NCBI GenBank assembly: GCA_964484465.1
Contig: CAZAFL010000037.1
Location: 1 to 23,707 of the forward strand
Length of the DNA: 23,707 nt
Source: CAZAFL01 sp964484465
Lineage (GTDB): Bacteria; Bacteroidota; Ignavibacteria; UBA10030; SZUA-254
Reading direction: 5' to 3'
Shown: piece after piece, positions 7,788-15,158 of the stretch
How the letters are laid out: every line of letters starts with the position of its first letter
Numbering within the stretch: the first letter of the stretch is position 1
The notes under the pieces: generated by a model
What the model saw: the letters and a program-made list of their open reading frames with translations, nothing else
What the model was told of the DNA's origin: nothing
Database searches by the model: none
Made by a program: the position numbers and the translations under genes

Positions 7788-8885
7788 ATGCCTCTCGTTC
7801 CGTCATATATAGAGTCGCTTGAACCATACAAACCCGGAAAACCGATCTCGGAAGTTCGGCGCGAGCTCGGGCTTGCACATATTGTAAAACTCGCCTCGAA
7901 TGAAAACCCCCTGGGGCCGTCACCTCTTGCGTTGCAGGAGCTCAGCAAATATGTCGGCGAAATTCATTCTTATCCGAACGGCGGCTATGATCTCCGGGCT
8001 GTCCTGGCTGAAAAATATGACCTGAAAATCGAGAATGTCATTACCGGCAGCGGTTCCGAAGGCATCATGTCGAACATTATCAGGACCTTCCTCTGCGATG
8101 AAGATGAAGTCCTGACGACCGAAGCTGCATTCATCGGCTTTCAGGTGTTGGCTCGCTCTCGCGGAATTACATACAGGACTGTGCCGTACAAAGAATGGCA
8201 TTACGACCTCCCCGCACTTGCGAACCAGATTAACCGGCGCACAAAAATAATTTACCTTGCTAATCCGAATAACCCCACGGGAACCATGTTCACAAAACAG
8301 GAATTCGACACGTTCTATAAAAAGGTCCCCGAACGAGTGCTGATCATCCTGGATGAAGCCTATTTTGAGTATGCGCGTGACAACCCGCGTTATCCGGACT
8401 CCATGCACTACCGGTATGACAACGTTATCACTCTTCGCACGTTCTCAAAAATTTACGGACTCGCCGGAATCCGGATAGGATACGGTTTTGCACACGAGGA
8501 ACTGATCGGTAATTTATTGAAAGTGAAACTCCCATTCGAACCGAGTACCCTGGCGCAGGCAGCTGGCATCGGAGCGTTGCGCGACAAGGAGTTTCTCCAC
8601 AAGACCCTTGAAATCAATTCCCTCGGGCTTAAATTCGTCACGAAGTCACTGCGTGAGCTTGATTTTACCGTCATCCCATCGGAGGCAAACTTCGTCATGG
8701 TTGTCCGGGAAAACGAGCATGACGTCAACTTCCTTTACCATGAACTCTTGAAACAAGGCGTTATTATTCGCCCGCTCAAAGCATTCGGACTGCCTCATTG
8801 TCTCCGTATTTCCATCGGGACAGATGAAGAGAACCGGTTCTTCATCGACAAGTTAAAAAATGTCGTCGCAAAAGCCTATGTGTAA
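7788..8885 (+). CDS. HisC-like aromatic/histidinol-phosphate aminotransferase
   Basis: This is a 365-residue, fold-type I, PLP-dependent aminotransferase of the histidinol-phosphate aminotransferase subgroup. Visible marks are VKLASNENPLGPSP (33-46), the PLP-contacting NPNNPTG (159-165), ILDEAYFEY (187-195) with Asp189 and Tyr192, and TFSKIYGLAGIRIGYG (218-233) with Lys221 as the Schiff-base lysine. By sequence alone it would be called HisC (L-histidinol phosphate + 2-oxoglutarate). Its place as the first gene of a tyrosine-degradation cluster, 27 bases before the hydroxyphenylpyruvate dioxygenase, suggests instead that it makes 4-hydroxyphenylpyruvate from tyrosine. HisC-family enzymes are known that act on aromatic amino acids. 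No other his genes are nearby. There is no Shine-Dalgarno before ATG 7788, but MPLVPSYIESLEPYKPGKP is a normal HisC N-terminus. The family is sure; the substrate is inferred. Confidence 0.9.
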   Translation: MPLVPSYIESLEPYKPGKPISEVRRELGLAHIVKLASNENPLGPSPLALQELSKYVGEIHSYPNGGYDLRAVLAEKYDLKIENVITGSGSEGIMSNIIRTFLCDEDEVLTTEAAFIGFQVLARSRGITYRTVPYKEWHYDLPALANQINRRTKIIYLANPNNPTGTMFTKQEFDTFYKKVPERVLIILDEAYFEYARDNPRYPDSMHYRYDNVITLRTFSKIYGLAGIRIGYGFAHEELIGNLLKVKLPFEPSTLAQAAGIGALRDKEFLHKTLEINSLGLKFVTKSLRELDFTVIPSEANFVMVVRENEHDVNFLYHELLKQGVIIRPLKAFGLPHCLRISIGTDEENRFFIDKLKNVVAKAYV

Positions 8886-8912
8886 TTCTTTTTTTGTATG
8901 AGGAGAAGAGCT

Positions 8913-10052
8913 ATGCCAATGACCTCTCAAGCACGACCTGCGACTTCAGCGGAACTTCAAAAAGATTTCCTGCCGATTAACGGAACGGATTATATTGAAT
9001 TGTACGTCGGCAATGCGAAACAGTCTTCATACTATTACCGTGCCGCGTTAGGTTTCAAACTCGTCGCATATGCCGGGCTCGAAACGAGCATTCGCGACCG
9101 CGCATCGTACGTCCTTCAACAGGATAAAATCCGTTTCATCCTGACCACCCCCCTTCAACCGGCACACGCCGTTGGTGATCATGTCAAACTTCACGGTGAT
9201 GGGGTTCGTGATATTGCACTCTGGGTTGACGATGCAGAATCTGCTTACCGGGAAACGACAAAGCGTGGTGCGCGAGGCGTCATGGAGCCAACGACATTCA
9301 GAGATGAATTCGGCGAAGTCAAAAAATCGACAATCGCGATCTACGGTGACACGGTTCATTCGTTTATCGAACGGAAAAATTATCGCGGTGTATTTATGCC
9401 GGGGTATAAAGCCGTTTCCGGTGATGACGGAATCTCTCGGCCTGTCGGATTGAAATACGTCGATCATTGTGTCGGCAACGTCGAACTCGGCGCAATGAAT
9501 ACATGGGTAGAGTTCTATATGAATGTCATGGGATTCAGACTCTTCAAACATTTTGATGATAAAGACATTTCCACGGATTATTCGGCGCTTATGTCGAAAG
9601 TCATGGCAAACGGAAACGACCGGATTAAATTTCCGATCAATGAGCCGGCTCAGGGGAAAAGAAAATCCCAGATTGAAGAGTATCTTGAATATTATCGTTC
9701 TCCGGGCGTTCAGCATATTGCGATGGCGACCGATAATATTATTGAGACTGTCGGCAAACTCACTGCTCAGGGGGTGGAATTCCTGCGTGTGCCTTCGTCG
9801 TATTATGATGAGCTTCAACAGCGTGTCGGCAGGATTGATGAGCCGGTTGATGAACTGCAAAAACTCGGCATACTGGTAGACAGAGATGATGAAGGGTACC
9901 TTCTTCAAATTTTCACAAAGCCGGTGGAAGATCGGCCGACATTATTCTTCGAAGTCATTCAGCGCAAAGGAAGCAAAAGCTTCGGGAAAGGAAATTTCAA
10001 GGCACTCTTTGAGGCGATCGAACGGGAACAAGCGTTACGGGGAAATCTGTGA
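8913..10052 (+). CDS. hppD: 4-hydroxyphenylpyruvate dioxygenase
   Basis: This 379-residue non-heme Fe(II) enzyme converts 4-hydroxyphenylpyruvate and O2 to homogentisate and CO2 in the cytoplasm. It has two vicinal-oxygen-chelate halves, about 22-155 and 180-350. The 2-His-1-Glu iron ligands are His185 (KYVDHCVGNV), His268 (SPGVQHIAM) and Glu347 (TLFFEVIQR). The C-terminal FGKGNFKALFEAIEREQ (357-373) is the hallmark gate helix that separates HPPD from other VOC dioxygenases and from hydroxymandelate synthase. I place the start at ATG 8913, seven bases after AGGAG; an upstream in-frame ATG at 8898 would put that ribosome site inside the gene. It follows the aminotransferase by 27 bases and precedes the fumarylacetoacetase by 88. 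Length is normal for bacterial HPPD (350-390). Confidence 0.96.
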   Translation: MPMTSQARPATSAELQKDFLPINGTDYIELYVGNAKQSSYYYRAALGFKLVAYAGLETSIRDRASYVLQQDKIRFILTTPLQPAHAVGDHVKLHGDGVRDIALWVDDAESAYRETTKRGARGVMEPTTFRDEFGEVKKSTIAIYGDTVHSFIERKNYRGVFMPGYKAVSGDDGISRPVGLKYVDHCVGNVELGAMNTWVEFYMNVMGFRLFKHFDDKDISTDYSALMSKVMANGNDRIKFPINEPAQGKRKSQIEEYLEYYRSPGVQHIAMATDNIIETVGKLTAQGVEFLRVPSSYYDELQQRVGRIDEPVDELQKLGILVDRDDEGYLLQIFTKPVEDRPTLFFEVIQRKGSKSFGKGNFKALFEAIEREQALRGNL

Positions 10053-10087
10053 ACGTGGTGTACGCAGAATTTAAAAATTTGAGATAT

Positions 10088-10115
10088 TTGCTCTTTCCGT
10101 ATTCATTAGTATAAT
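10088..10115 (+). promoter_or_regulatory. Possible internal sigma70-like promoter before fumarylacetoacetase gene
   Basis: TTGCTC (10088-10093) and a perfect TATAAT (10110-10115) are separated by 16 bases in the 88-base gap between the dioxygenase and fumarylacetoacetase genes. If active, transcription would begin near 10122 and allow fah-hmgA-flavin reductase to be made apart from the first two genes. The -35 half is weak. Confidence 0.35.
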
Positions 10116-10140
10116 GGTAAAATACTGACCTCCCCTCTTC

Positions 10141-11130
10141 ATGAAATTCTGCTCGTTTGAAGTAAAAACTTCACTCGGAAAACATATCCGGCTGGGCGCA
10201 GTTATCGATGAAGGGATTGTCGACCTCAATGCATCCTGTGCATGGCATCTTGCCAAAAAAGGAGAAGCTCAGCCGTATCGTCTCGCCCGGGCGCTCGTTC
10301 CTTCCGATATGCTCGGTTTTCTTCAAGGCGAATTCACGTCATTGACGTTCGCAAAAGCAACAGTAGAGCATGTGGCACAATCCCTCAAATCGGGGGAAAC
10401 CCTGGACGGATTGAATGAAGAGAAACTGATTTTTCCCACGAACGAAATCAAACTAAAAGCTCCTCTCCCCCGCCCAACTTCCATGCGGGATTTTTATGCG
10501 TTCGAACAACACGTGAAGAAAGGATTTGAAAAGCGTGGTGAACCGATGCCGCAGGAATGGTATGAAATGCCTGTGTATTATAAAGGAAATCACCAGAGTA
10601 TCATCGGGCCGGACGAGGATGTTCACTGGCCCTCATTCACTGAAAAATTTGATTATGAACTGGAGCTTGCTGTCATTATCGGCAAGACCGGCAGGAATAT
10701 CCATGAAAACAATGCACGGGATTATATCGCCGGGTACACCGTAATGAACGACTTCAGCGCTCGTGACATTCAGAAAAAAGAAATGAAGGTTCGCCTCGGC
10801 CCCGCAAAAGGAAAAGATTTTGCAACAGCAATTGGCCCTGTACTTGTTACATCGGATGAGATTGGCGACCCGTACAATTTGAACATGAAAGCGAGCGTCA
10901 ATGGAAAACTCTGGTCGGAGGGAAACTCCGGCAGCTTGTATCACTCATTCGAAAAAATGATCGCGTTTGCTTCGACGGAAGAAACATTATACCCCGGAGA
11001 CCTTATAGGATCCGGCACAGTCGGTACGGGCTGCGGCCTGGAACTCGACCGGTGGGTACAGCCCGGCGACATCATCGAACTCGAAATAGAAAAAATCGGA
11101 ACATTACGAAACAGGGTCGTCAGAAAATAA
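10141..11130 (+). CDS. fahA: Fumarylacetoacetate hydrolase (fumarylacetoacetase)
   Basis: This 329-residue FAH-family hydrolase should split fumarylacetoacetate to fumarate and acetoacetate, the last step of tyrosine degradation. The metal and catalytic residues of the well-studied mammalian enzyme can be matched: Asp117 in MRDFYAFEQH (mouse Asp126), His124 as general base seven residues on (mouse His133), Glu173 and Glu175 in FDYELELA (mouse Glu199/Glu201), and Asp204 in MNDFSARDIQ (mouse Asp233). GSGTVGTGCG near 294-303 is the usual C-terminal glycine-rich segment. The shorter length (mammalian about 420) is common in bacteria. FAH-fold proteins also include decarboxylases and other C-C hydrolases; the placement between hppD and hmgA favours fumarylacetoacetase. 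No Shine-Dalgarno precedes ATG 10141, and a possible promoter lies just upstream. The next gene starts 65 bases later. Confidence 0.93.
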   Translation: MKFCSFEVKTSLGKHIRLGAVIDEGIVDLNASCAWHLAKKGEAQPYRLARALVPSDMLGFLQGEFTSLTFAKATVEHVAQSLKSGETLDGLNEEKLIFPTNEIKLKAPLPRPTSMRDFYAFEQHVKKGFEKRGEPMPQEWYEMPVYYKGNHQSIIGPDEDVHWPSFTEKFDYELELAVIIGKTGRNIHENNARDYIAGYTVMNDFSARDIQKKEMKVRLGPAKGKDFATAIGPVLVTSDEIGDPYNLNMKASVNGKLWSEGNSGSLYHSFEKMIAFASTEETLYPGDLIGSGTVGTGCGLELDRWVQPGDIIELEIEKIGTLRNRVVRK

Positions 11131-11195
11131 ACGCGTTGTTCTGACAGTCCTCATTGTGCGTTTGAATACATCATATCTCATTCAGGAGTAAACCT

Positions 11196-12296
11196 ATGTA
11201 CCCTTTACAAAAAGGTAAGTCTGCCAAGCAAGCCCACGTCGGTCTTCCGCAGGGAACGTTTGAGGAGGAACACGGACGTCAGGGGTTCTACGGAAAATCC
11301 TCGCACCTCTACCATGCACATGCGCCGACGGACTGGATACGAATCGAAGGGGCGGTGAGACCACGTGCAATCGATTGCAACAAACTGAAACCGACCGACC
11401 AGACAAACCCGGCGGGGGCACCGGTTGCATTTCTTCGCAATGACGAAATAACAATGTTTATCTCACGCCGGAGCGAACCTATGCCCTTTTATTACCGTAA
11501 TGCTGACGGAGATGAATTGTATTTTGTCCATGAAGGAAAAGGAACCATTGAAACGGATTGGGGTCCCATAAGTTACGAACCCGGAGATTATATCAATATT
11601 CCTCGTGCGAGCACGTACAGAGTCGTTCCTGAAACCAGGAATAATTTTTTCCTTATCATACAATCCTCGGGTGAGTTTGACCAGCCGCAAAAAGGGCTCC
11701 TCGGACAACATGCGCTGTACGACCCGGCGGTAACTGTCACTCCCGAGCCCACGCCAAAACTTGATGACAACCGCGAATGGGAAATCCGAATAAAATATTG
11801 TGATACGTTCTCGTCGATTTTTTATCCTTTCAACCCGATGGATGTCGTTGGATGGAAAGGCGACCTTACGGTCTGGAAAATCAATATGCGGGATATCCGA
11901 CCGGTCGTAAGCCCCCGCGCGCATCTTGCTCCAAGCGTTCACACGTCGTTTGTCACACCCGGAGCCGTTGTTTGCAGCTTCGTCCCCCGACCGGTTGAGG
12001 AAGAACCGGATGCACTCAAAGTTCCATTCTTCCATCGTAATACCGACTCTGATGAATTTATCTTTTACCATGCGGGGGATTTCATTAGCCGCCAGGATAT
12101 TAAGCCCGGCATGGTCACGCTTCATCCACGTGGCATACATCATGGACCGCATCCAAAGGCGTTAGCGAACCAGGGGAAAAAGAAATACACCGATGAATAT
12201 GCGGTTATGGTCGACACGAACAATCCAATTTTCCTGACGCCCGACGGTGAAACCGCTGAGTGGAAAGATTACTGGAAAAGCTGGATGGAGAAATAA
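11196..12296 (+). CDS. hmgA: Homogentisate 1,2-dioxygenase
   Basis: This 366-residue cupin-fold Fe(II) dioxygenase opens the ring of homogentisate to give maleylacetoacetate. Recognisable segments are the N-terminal YPLQKGKSAKQAHVGLPQGT, FYYRNADGDELYFVHEGKGT (98-117), PSVHTSFVTPGAVVCSFVPR (246-265), and the iron ligands His280 and Glu287 in FFHRNTDSDEF and His316 in HPRGIHHGPHP. These correspond to human His335, Glu341 and His371; the spacing His-to-Glu is seven here rather than six. It is shorter than the human enzyme (445), as many bacterial forms are. The start at ATG 11196 is well supported by AGGAG seven bases upstream. The flavin-reductase-family gene begins one base after its stop, so the two are almost surely co-translated. 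Confidence 0.95.
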   Translation: MYPLQKGKSAKQAHVGLPQGTFEEEHGRQGFYGKSSHLYHAHAPTDWIRIEGAVRPRAIDCNKLKPTDQTNPAGAPVAFLRNDEITMFISRRSEPMPFYYRNADGDELYFVHEGKGTIETDWGPISYEPGDYINIPRASTYRVVPETRNNFFLIIQSSGEFDQPQKGLLGQHALYDPAVTVTPEPTPKLDDNREWEIRIKYCDTFSSIFYPFNPMDVVGWKGDLTVWKINMRDIRPVVSPRAHLAPSVHTSFVTPGAVVCSFVPRPVEEEPDALKVPFFHRNTDSDEFIFYHAGDFISRQDIKPGMVTLHPRGIHHGPHPKALANQGKKKYTDEYAVMVDTNNPIFLTPDGETAEWKDYWKSWMEK

Positions 12297-12297
12297 T

Positions 12298-12924
12298 GTG
12301 ATTATTAACCCTGCTGAGCATAACCACAGCGATATTTACAAACTTCTCGTCGGCTCGATCGTGCCGCGACCGATTGCGTTTGTTTCTTCGGTCAACACAC
12401 AGGGCAACCGAAATCTGGCGCCGTTCAGTTTTTTTAATGGTGTTTGTTCGAATCCACCGATAATATGTTTTTCTACGGTCATTCGTTCCGACGGAAAACA
12501 CAAAGATACATATAGAAATATCGAGTCGACGAAGGAATTTGTCGTGAATATCGTCTCCGAAGATTTTGCCATGCAAATGAATATCAGCTCAGCGGATGTG
12601 CCGCCTGAAGTCGATGAATTTATTCTTTCCGGTTTGACTCCTGTCCCGAGCGATCTCGTAAGAGCCCCCCGCGTTCAACAATCGCGTATCAGTATGGAGT
12701 GTCGGCTCAACAGGATTATTAGTTTCGGCGACCATCCCGGCGCCGGAGCGACAATCTTCGGCGAAGTTCTTCGCTTCCATATTGCAGACGAGTTATTTGA
12801 AAACTTCAGGATTGACCCCGATAAATTGCGCGCCATCGGGCGAATGGGGGGACCAACATACACTCGGACAAAAGACAGGTTTGATTTAATGCGCCCGAAG
12901 GCAGGAGAACTTAAAGTACCGTAA
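12298..12924 (+). CDS. Flavin reductase-like (DIM6/NTAB family) protein
   Basis: This 208-residue protein has the FMN-binding split-barrel fold of the flavin reductase-like family. The segment LVGSIVPRPIAFVSSVNTQG, then NLAPFSFFNGVCSNPPII, near residues 17-55, is characteristic, with KEFVVNIV near 80. These proteins bind FMN and some reduce it with NAD(P)H for a partner oxygenase. I use GTG 12298 as the start: GGAG lies seven bases upstream, and MIINPAEHNHSD is the usual family N-terminus. Extending to the in-frame ATG at 12247 would overlap hmgA by 50 bases. It begins one base after the hmgA stop, which implies a role in the same pathway, but no flavin-dependent monooxygenase is visible nearby. 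Its true substrate is unknown. Confidence 0.88.
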   Translation: MIINPAEHNHSDIYKLLVGSIVPRPIAFVSSVNTQGNRNLAPFSFFNGVCSNPPIICFSTVIRSDGKHKDTYRNIESTKEFVVNIVSEDFAMQMNISSADVPPEVDEFILSGLTPVPSDLVRAPRVQQSRISMECRLNRIISFGDHPGAGATIFGEVLRFHIADELFENFRIDPDKLRAIGRMGGPTYTRTKDRFDLMRPKAGELKVP

Positions 12925-13209
12925 AGCCGGTTTATCCCAATCTATAGTAAATTGTATTTTCTGTAACATATTCATCTTCTTAGAGTTACAAGAATTTCTG
13001 TTTTATCTTGCATTTCGTATTCCCGATGAACTTAAGATCATTCCACGTCCATCTTGCTTATTATTATCGTATGCACTATCTTGTCGTCAGCCAGTAAGAC
13101 TCATTCGGGAACTACGGAAAATGAAAATCCGTTATTGTAGTTAGAATTTGATTTCTTGTTTTACATCCCTCGCGCCCGCTTTTGTGCCATCATTTCAGGA
13201 GTACCTATC

Positions 13210-14076
13210 ATGAAAACCATTTTTGTTGTCGGGGCGTTTCTGTTCATTCTCGCGGGGTGCAATAACCGCACCGATGAATTAGAAAAGCAAAATGCTCAAT
13301 TGCAGAGCACGAACTCTGCCTTGACGCAGGATATTGCTTCACGGGACAGCTACATCGAGGAGGTAACACAATCAATTAATGATGTGTACACCAACCTCGA
13401 AAGCGTCCGGCTGAAGGAAAAAAAGATGTTGAAAAATGCTGACGAAATAGAAGCCAGCAAGAAAATGACGAGCGCTGATGTCCGCCAGAAGGTTAAGGAC
13501 CAAATTACCTCAATCACCTCCGAGCTGAAGGACAGTCGTGACAAGATCAACGGCCTTCAATCCAAGCTCAAATCCTATAACGCGAAATTTGCCGGCTTAA
13601 ACACGATGGTGGAAAATCTCAAGCATACGCTTGAAGAACGTGAACAGACACTTGCGCAAATGACGACGAAAGTGAATGACCTCCAGCAGGATGTCGCGGA
13701 AAAAACGAAGCTCATTACTGAAAAAGAAACGACGATCAATAACCAGCAGACCGTTATCAACACGGGATATTACGCAATCGGCACGCGTGATGAACTGGAG
13801 AAAAAAGGGATCATCGCGAAAGAAGGTGGTTTCCTTTGGGGGTTGCTCGGTTCAACAACAATCCTCGGGAGCGGTTTTGATAACAATGATTTCAGAGCCA
13901 TCGACAAAACCACGAGTACAACGATAGAGGTCAATGGCAAGATCAATGAAATCCTTCCGAAACGAAGTGAGGAATTCTATCTCAAAACGGAACCCGAAGG
14001 CAATCATTCAACGCTGAAAATAACCCAGCCCGACCGGTTCTGGCAGGATAAATATCTCGTGATTATAACCGGCTAA
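13210..14076 (+). CDS. Coiled-coil lipoprotein
   Basis: This 288-residue protein starts MKTIFVVGAFLFILAGCNNR, a lipoprotein signal with lipobox LAGC and lipidated Cys17. Residues about 22-185 are a long Glu/Lys/Gln-rich coiled coil. A compact C-terminal domain follows (NTGYYAIGTRDELEKKGIIA, then EGGFLWGLLG, ending FWQDKYLVIITG). I recall this tail from Bacteroidetes proteins labelled Cbp1-like collagen-binding adhesins, but the label is uncertain and no adhesin role is shown here. The start ATG 13210 has AGGAG eight bases upstream; an upstream in-frame ATG at 13156 would bury the signal peptide. It is flanked by 285 bases upstream without a gene and a strong terminator downstream, so it is probably a single-gene transcript. 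It should sit in the inner leaflet of the outer membrane or in the periplasm. Confidence 0.8.
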   Translation: MKTIFVVGAFLFILAGCNNRTDELEKQNAQLQSTNSALTQDIASRDSYIEEVTQSINDVYTNLESVRLKEKKMLKNADEIEASKKMTSADVRQKVKDQITSITSELKDSRDKINGLQSKLKSYNAKFAGLNTMVENLKHTLEEREQTLAQMTTKVNDLQQDVAEKTKLITEKETTINNQQTVINTGYYAIGTRDELEKKGIIAKEGGFLWGLLGSTTILGSGFDNNDFRAIDKTTSTTIEVNGKINEILPKRSEEFYLKTEPEGNHSTLKITQPDRFWQDKYLVIITG

Positions 14077-14110
14077 ACAACACAGCCAACGTAACAAGAC
14101 AGCAGTTCAG

Positions 14111-14147
14111 ATGGGCTCCCTTTTTGCAAGTGGAGCCCATTTTTTTT
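14111..14147 (+). terminator. Rho-independent terminator
   Basis: ATGGGCTCC (14111-14119) pairs perfectly with GGAGCCCAT (14132-14140) across a 12-base loop, followed by seven T residues (14141-14147). It lies 35 bases after the lipoprotein stop and is the clearest terminator in the window. Confidence 0.9.
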
Positions 14148-14438
14148 GTGGAACTTGAAACTATGAAGATGAGTCCACTGGAAAGGAAGATTTGACGGAG
14201 CATTCTGCTTCGATAACAGTTTTGGATTTCTCGATGACGACGGCAACGCGGCATTCCTTCCTGCAATTTTTGCTTTCCAATGTCTGCCGATACCCAAACC
14301 TTGACAATCACCTGCGTCCTTTCTATATTGTCCAAGAAATGAAGAAACATGTTGTAGGTGAAATGACATTCTTGCGGCCGAAATTGTAAATAACAAAAGC
14401 GGCCTTGTATCCTCACCGGTAGATATTTAACCCCCTCG
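14148..14438. other. Unassigned spacer between terminator and TMEM175 gene
   Basis: These 291 bases follow the terminator. Frames are open on both strands (plus 14192-14389; two minus frames crossing 14063-14545), but none has a ribosome site, a recognisable domain or a natural-looking composition. The minus frame at 14063-14545 would also run through the terminator hairpin and into the downstream gene. I see no promoter for the downstream gene that I would defend. Confidence 0.4.
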
Positions 14439-15065
14439 ATGTTCATGCCTCCCAGCGAACTAGAGACGAAAGAAACTGTGCGTGTAGAAGCGTTCAGCGA
14501 CGGGGTCTTTGCGATTGCGATTACGTTGCTTGTCCTCGACTTCAAAATCCCTCACCCTGCCAATTCCGCTGACCTTGGTGCGATATTATTCAGACAATGG
14601 CCCACGTTCATTGCATATATTAACAGTTTCACAACAATCCTCATTATCTGGATCAATCACCATAACCTCTTCAACTATATCAGACGAACAAATAATGTCT
14701 TCATGCTCTCCAACGGATTATTATTGTTGTGTGTTACATTTCTTCCATTCCCCACGTCGCTAGTAGCAGAATATTTCGGCTCCGCCGGGCAAACCGCTGC
14801 AACGGTTCTTTATTCGGGAACATTTTTTATAACTGCCATCGCGTTTAACATTCTTTGGCATTATGCTTCTTTTAAACACAGATTACTCTGGAAAACAATT
14901 TCCTGGGAGCAGGTGAAAAGTATACATCGACAATATTTAATCGGGCCGACGTTTTATGGACTCGCATTCGCGCTGGCATTCACCAACGTTACACTCAGTC
15001 TTCTTTTGACGATAACGCTAACGATTTTTTACGCAGTCACCGCATCAATAAGTCGAACCTCTTAG
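14439..15065 (+). CDS. TMEM175/DUF1211-family membrane protein (putative K+ channel)
   Basis: This is a 208-residue integral inner-membrane protein with about six hydrophobic segments. The family signature RxxxFSD is present as RVEAFSDGVFAIAITLLVL (from Arg15), which in bacterial TMEM175 proteins forms the pore-lining first helix of a potassium-permeable tetramer. Other family-like segments are WPTFIAYINSFTTILIIWINHHNLF and the following helix around CVTFLPFPTSLVAEY. Length fits the bacterial, single-repeat members (about 190-220). The start may be ATG 14439 or ATG 14445; neither has a clear Shine-Dalgarno. It stands alone between a terminator and the convergent RND operon. The family call is firm; channel activity is inferred from homologues. 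Confidence 0.9.
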   Translation: MFMPPSELETKETVRVEAFSDGVFAIAITLLVLDFKIPHPANSADLGAILFRQWPTFIAYINSFTTILIIWINHHNLFNYIRRTNNVFMLSNGLLLLCVTFLPFPTSLVAEYFGSAGQTAATVLYSGTFFITAIAFNILWHYASFKHRLLWKTISWEQVKSIHRQYLIGPTFYGLAFALAFTNVTLSLLLTITLTIFYAVTASISRTS

Positions 15066-15158
15066 CAGGCACAAACGCAAAGCCTTTTTCGAACCCTCTG
15101 CCTCCCTGGCATTGGAAAGATTATATATAGTTATAGAATGTAATAGAAACCGATTTTC

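Noticed and set aside
7920..8408. Long minus-strand frame inside the aminotransferase gene (and a similar one at 9048-9908 inside hppD)
   Set aside because: These are antisense frames of clearly real genes; no domain, no ribosome site.
8898..8912. Upstream ATG for hppD
   Set aside because: The AGGAG that serves ATG 8913 would lie inside the coding region; the added MRRRA is not typical.
10095..10165. tRNA-like stretch (D-arm-like AGTATAATGGTAAAATAC followed by TGACCTCCCC)
   Set aside because: No T-arm GGTTCGA, no acceptor stem pairing and no CCA end; the fumarylacetoacetase gene starts within it. The TATAAT is better read as a -10 box.
12247..12297. Longer N-terminus for the flavin-reductase-family protein
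   Set aside because: It would overlap hmgA by 50 bases; GTG 12298 has a well-spaced GGAG and gives the normal N-terminus.
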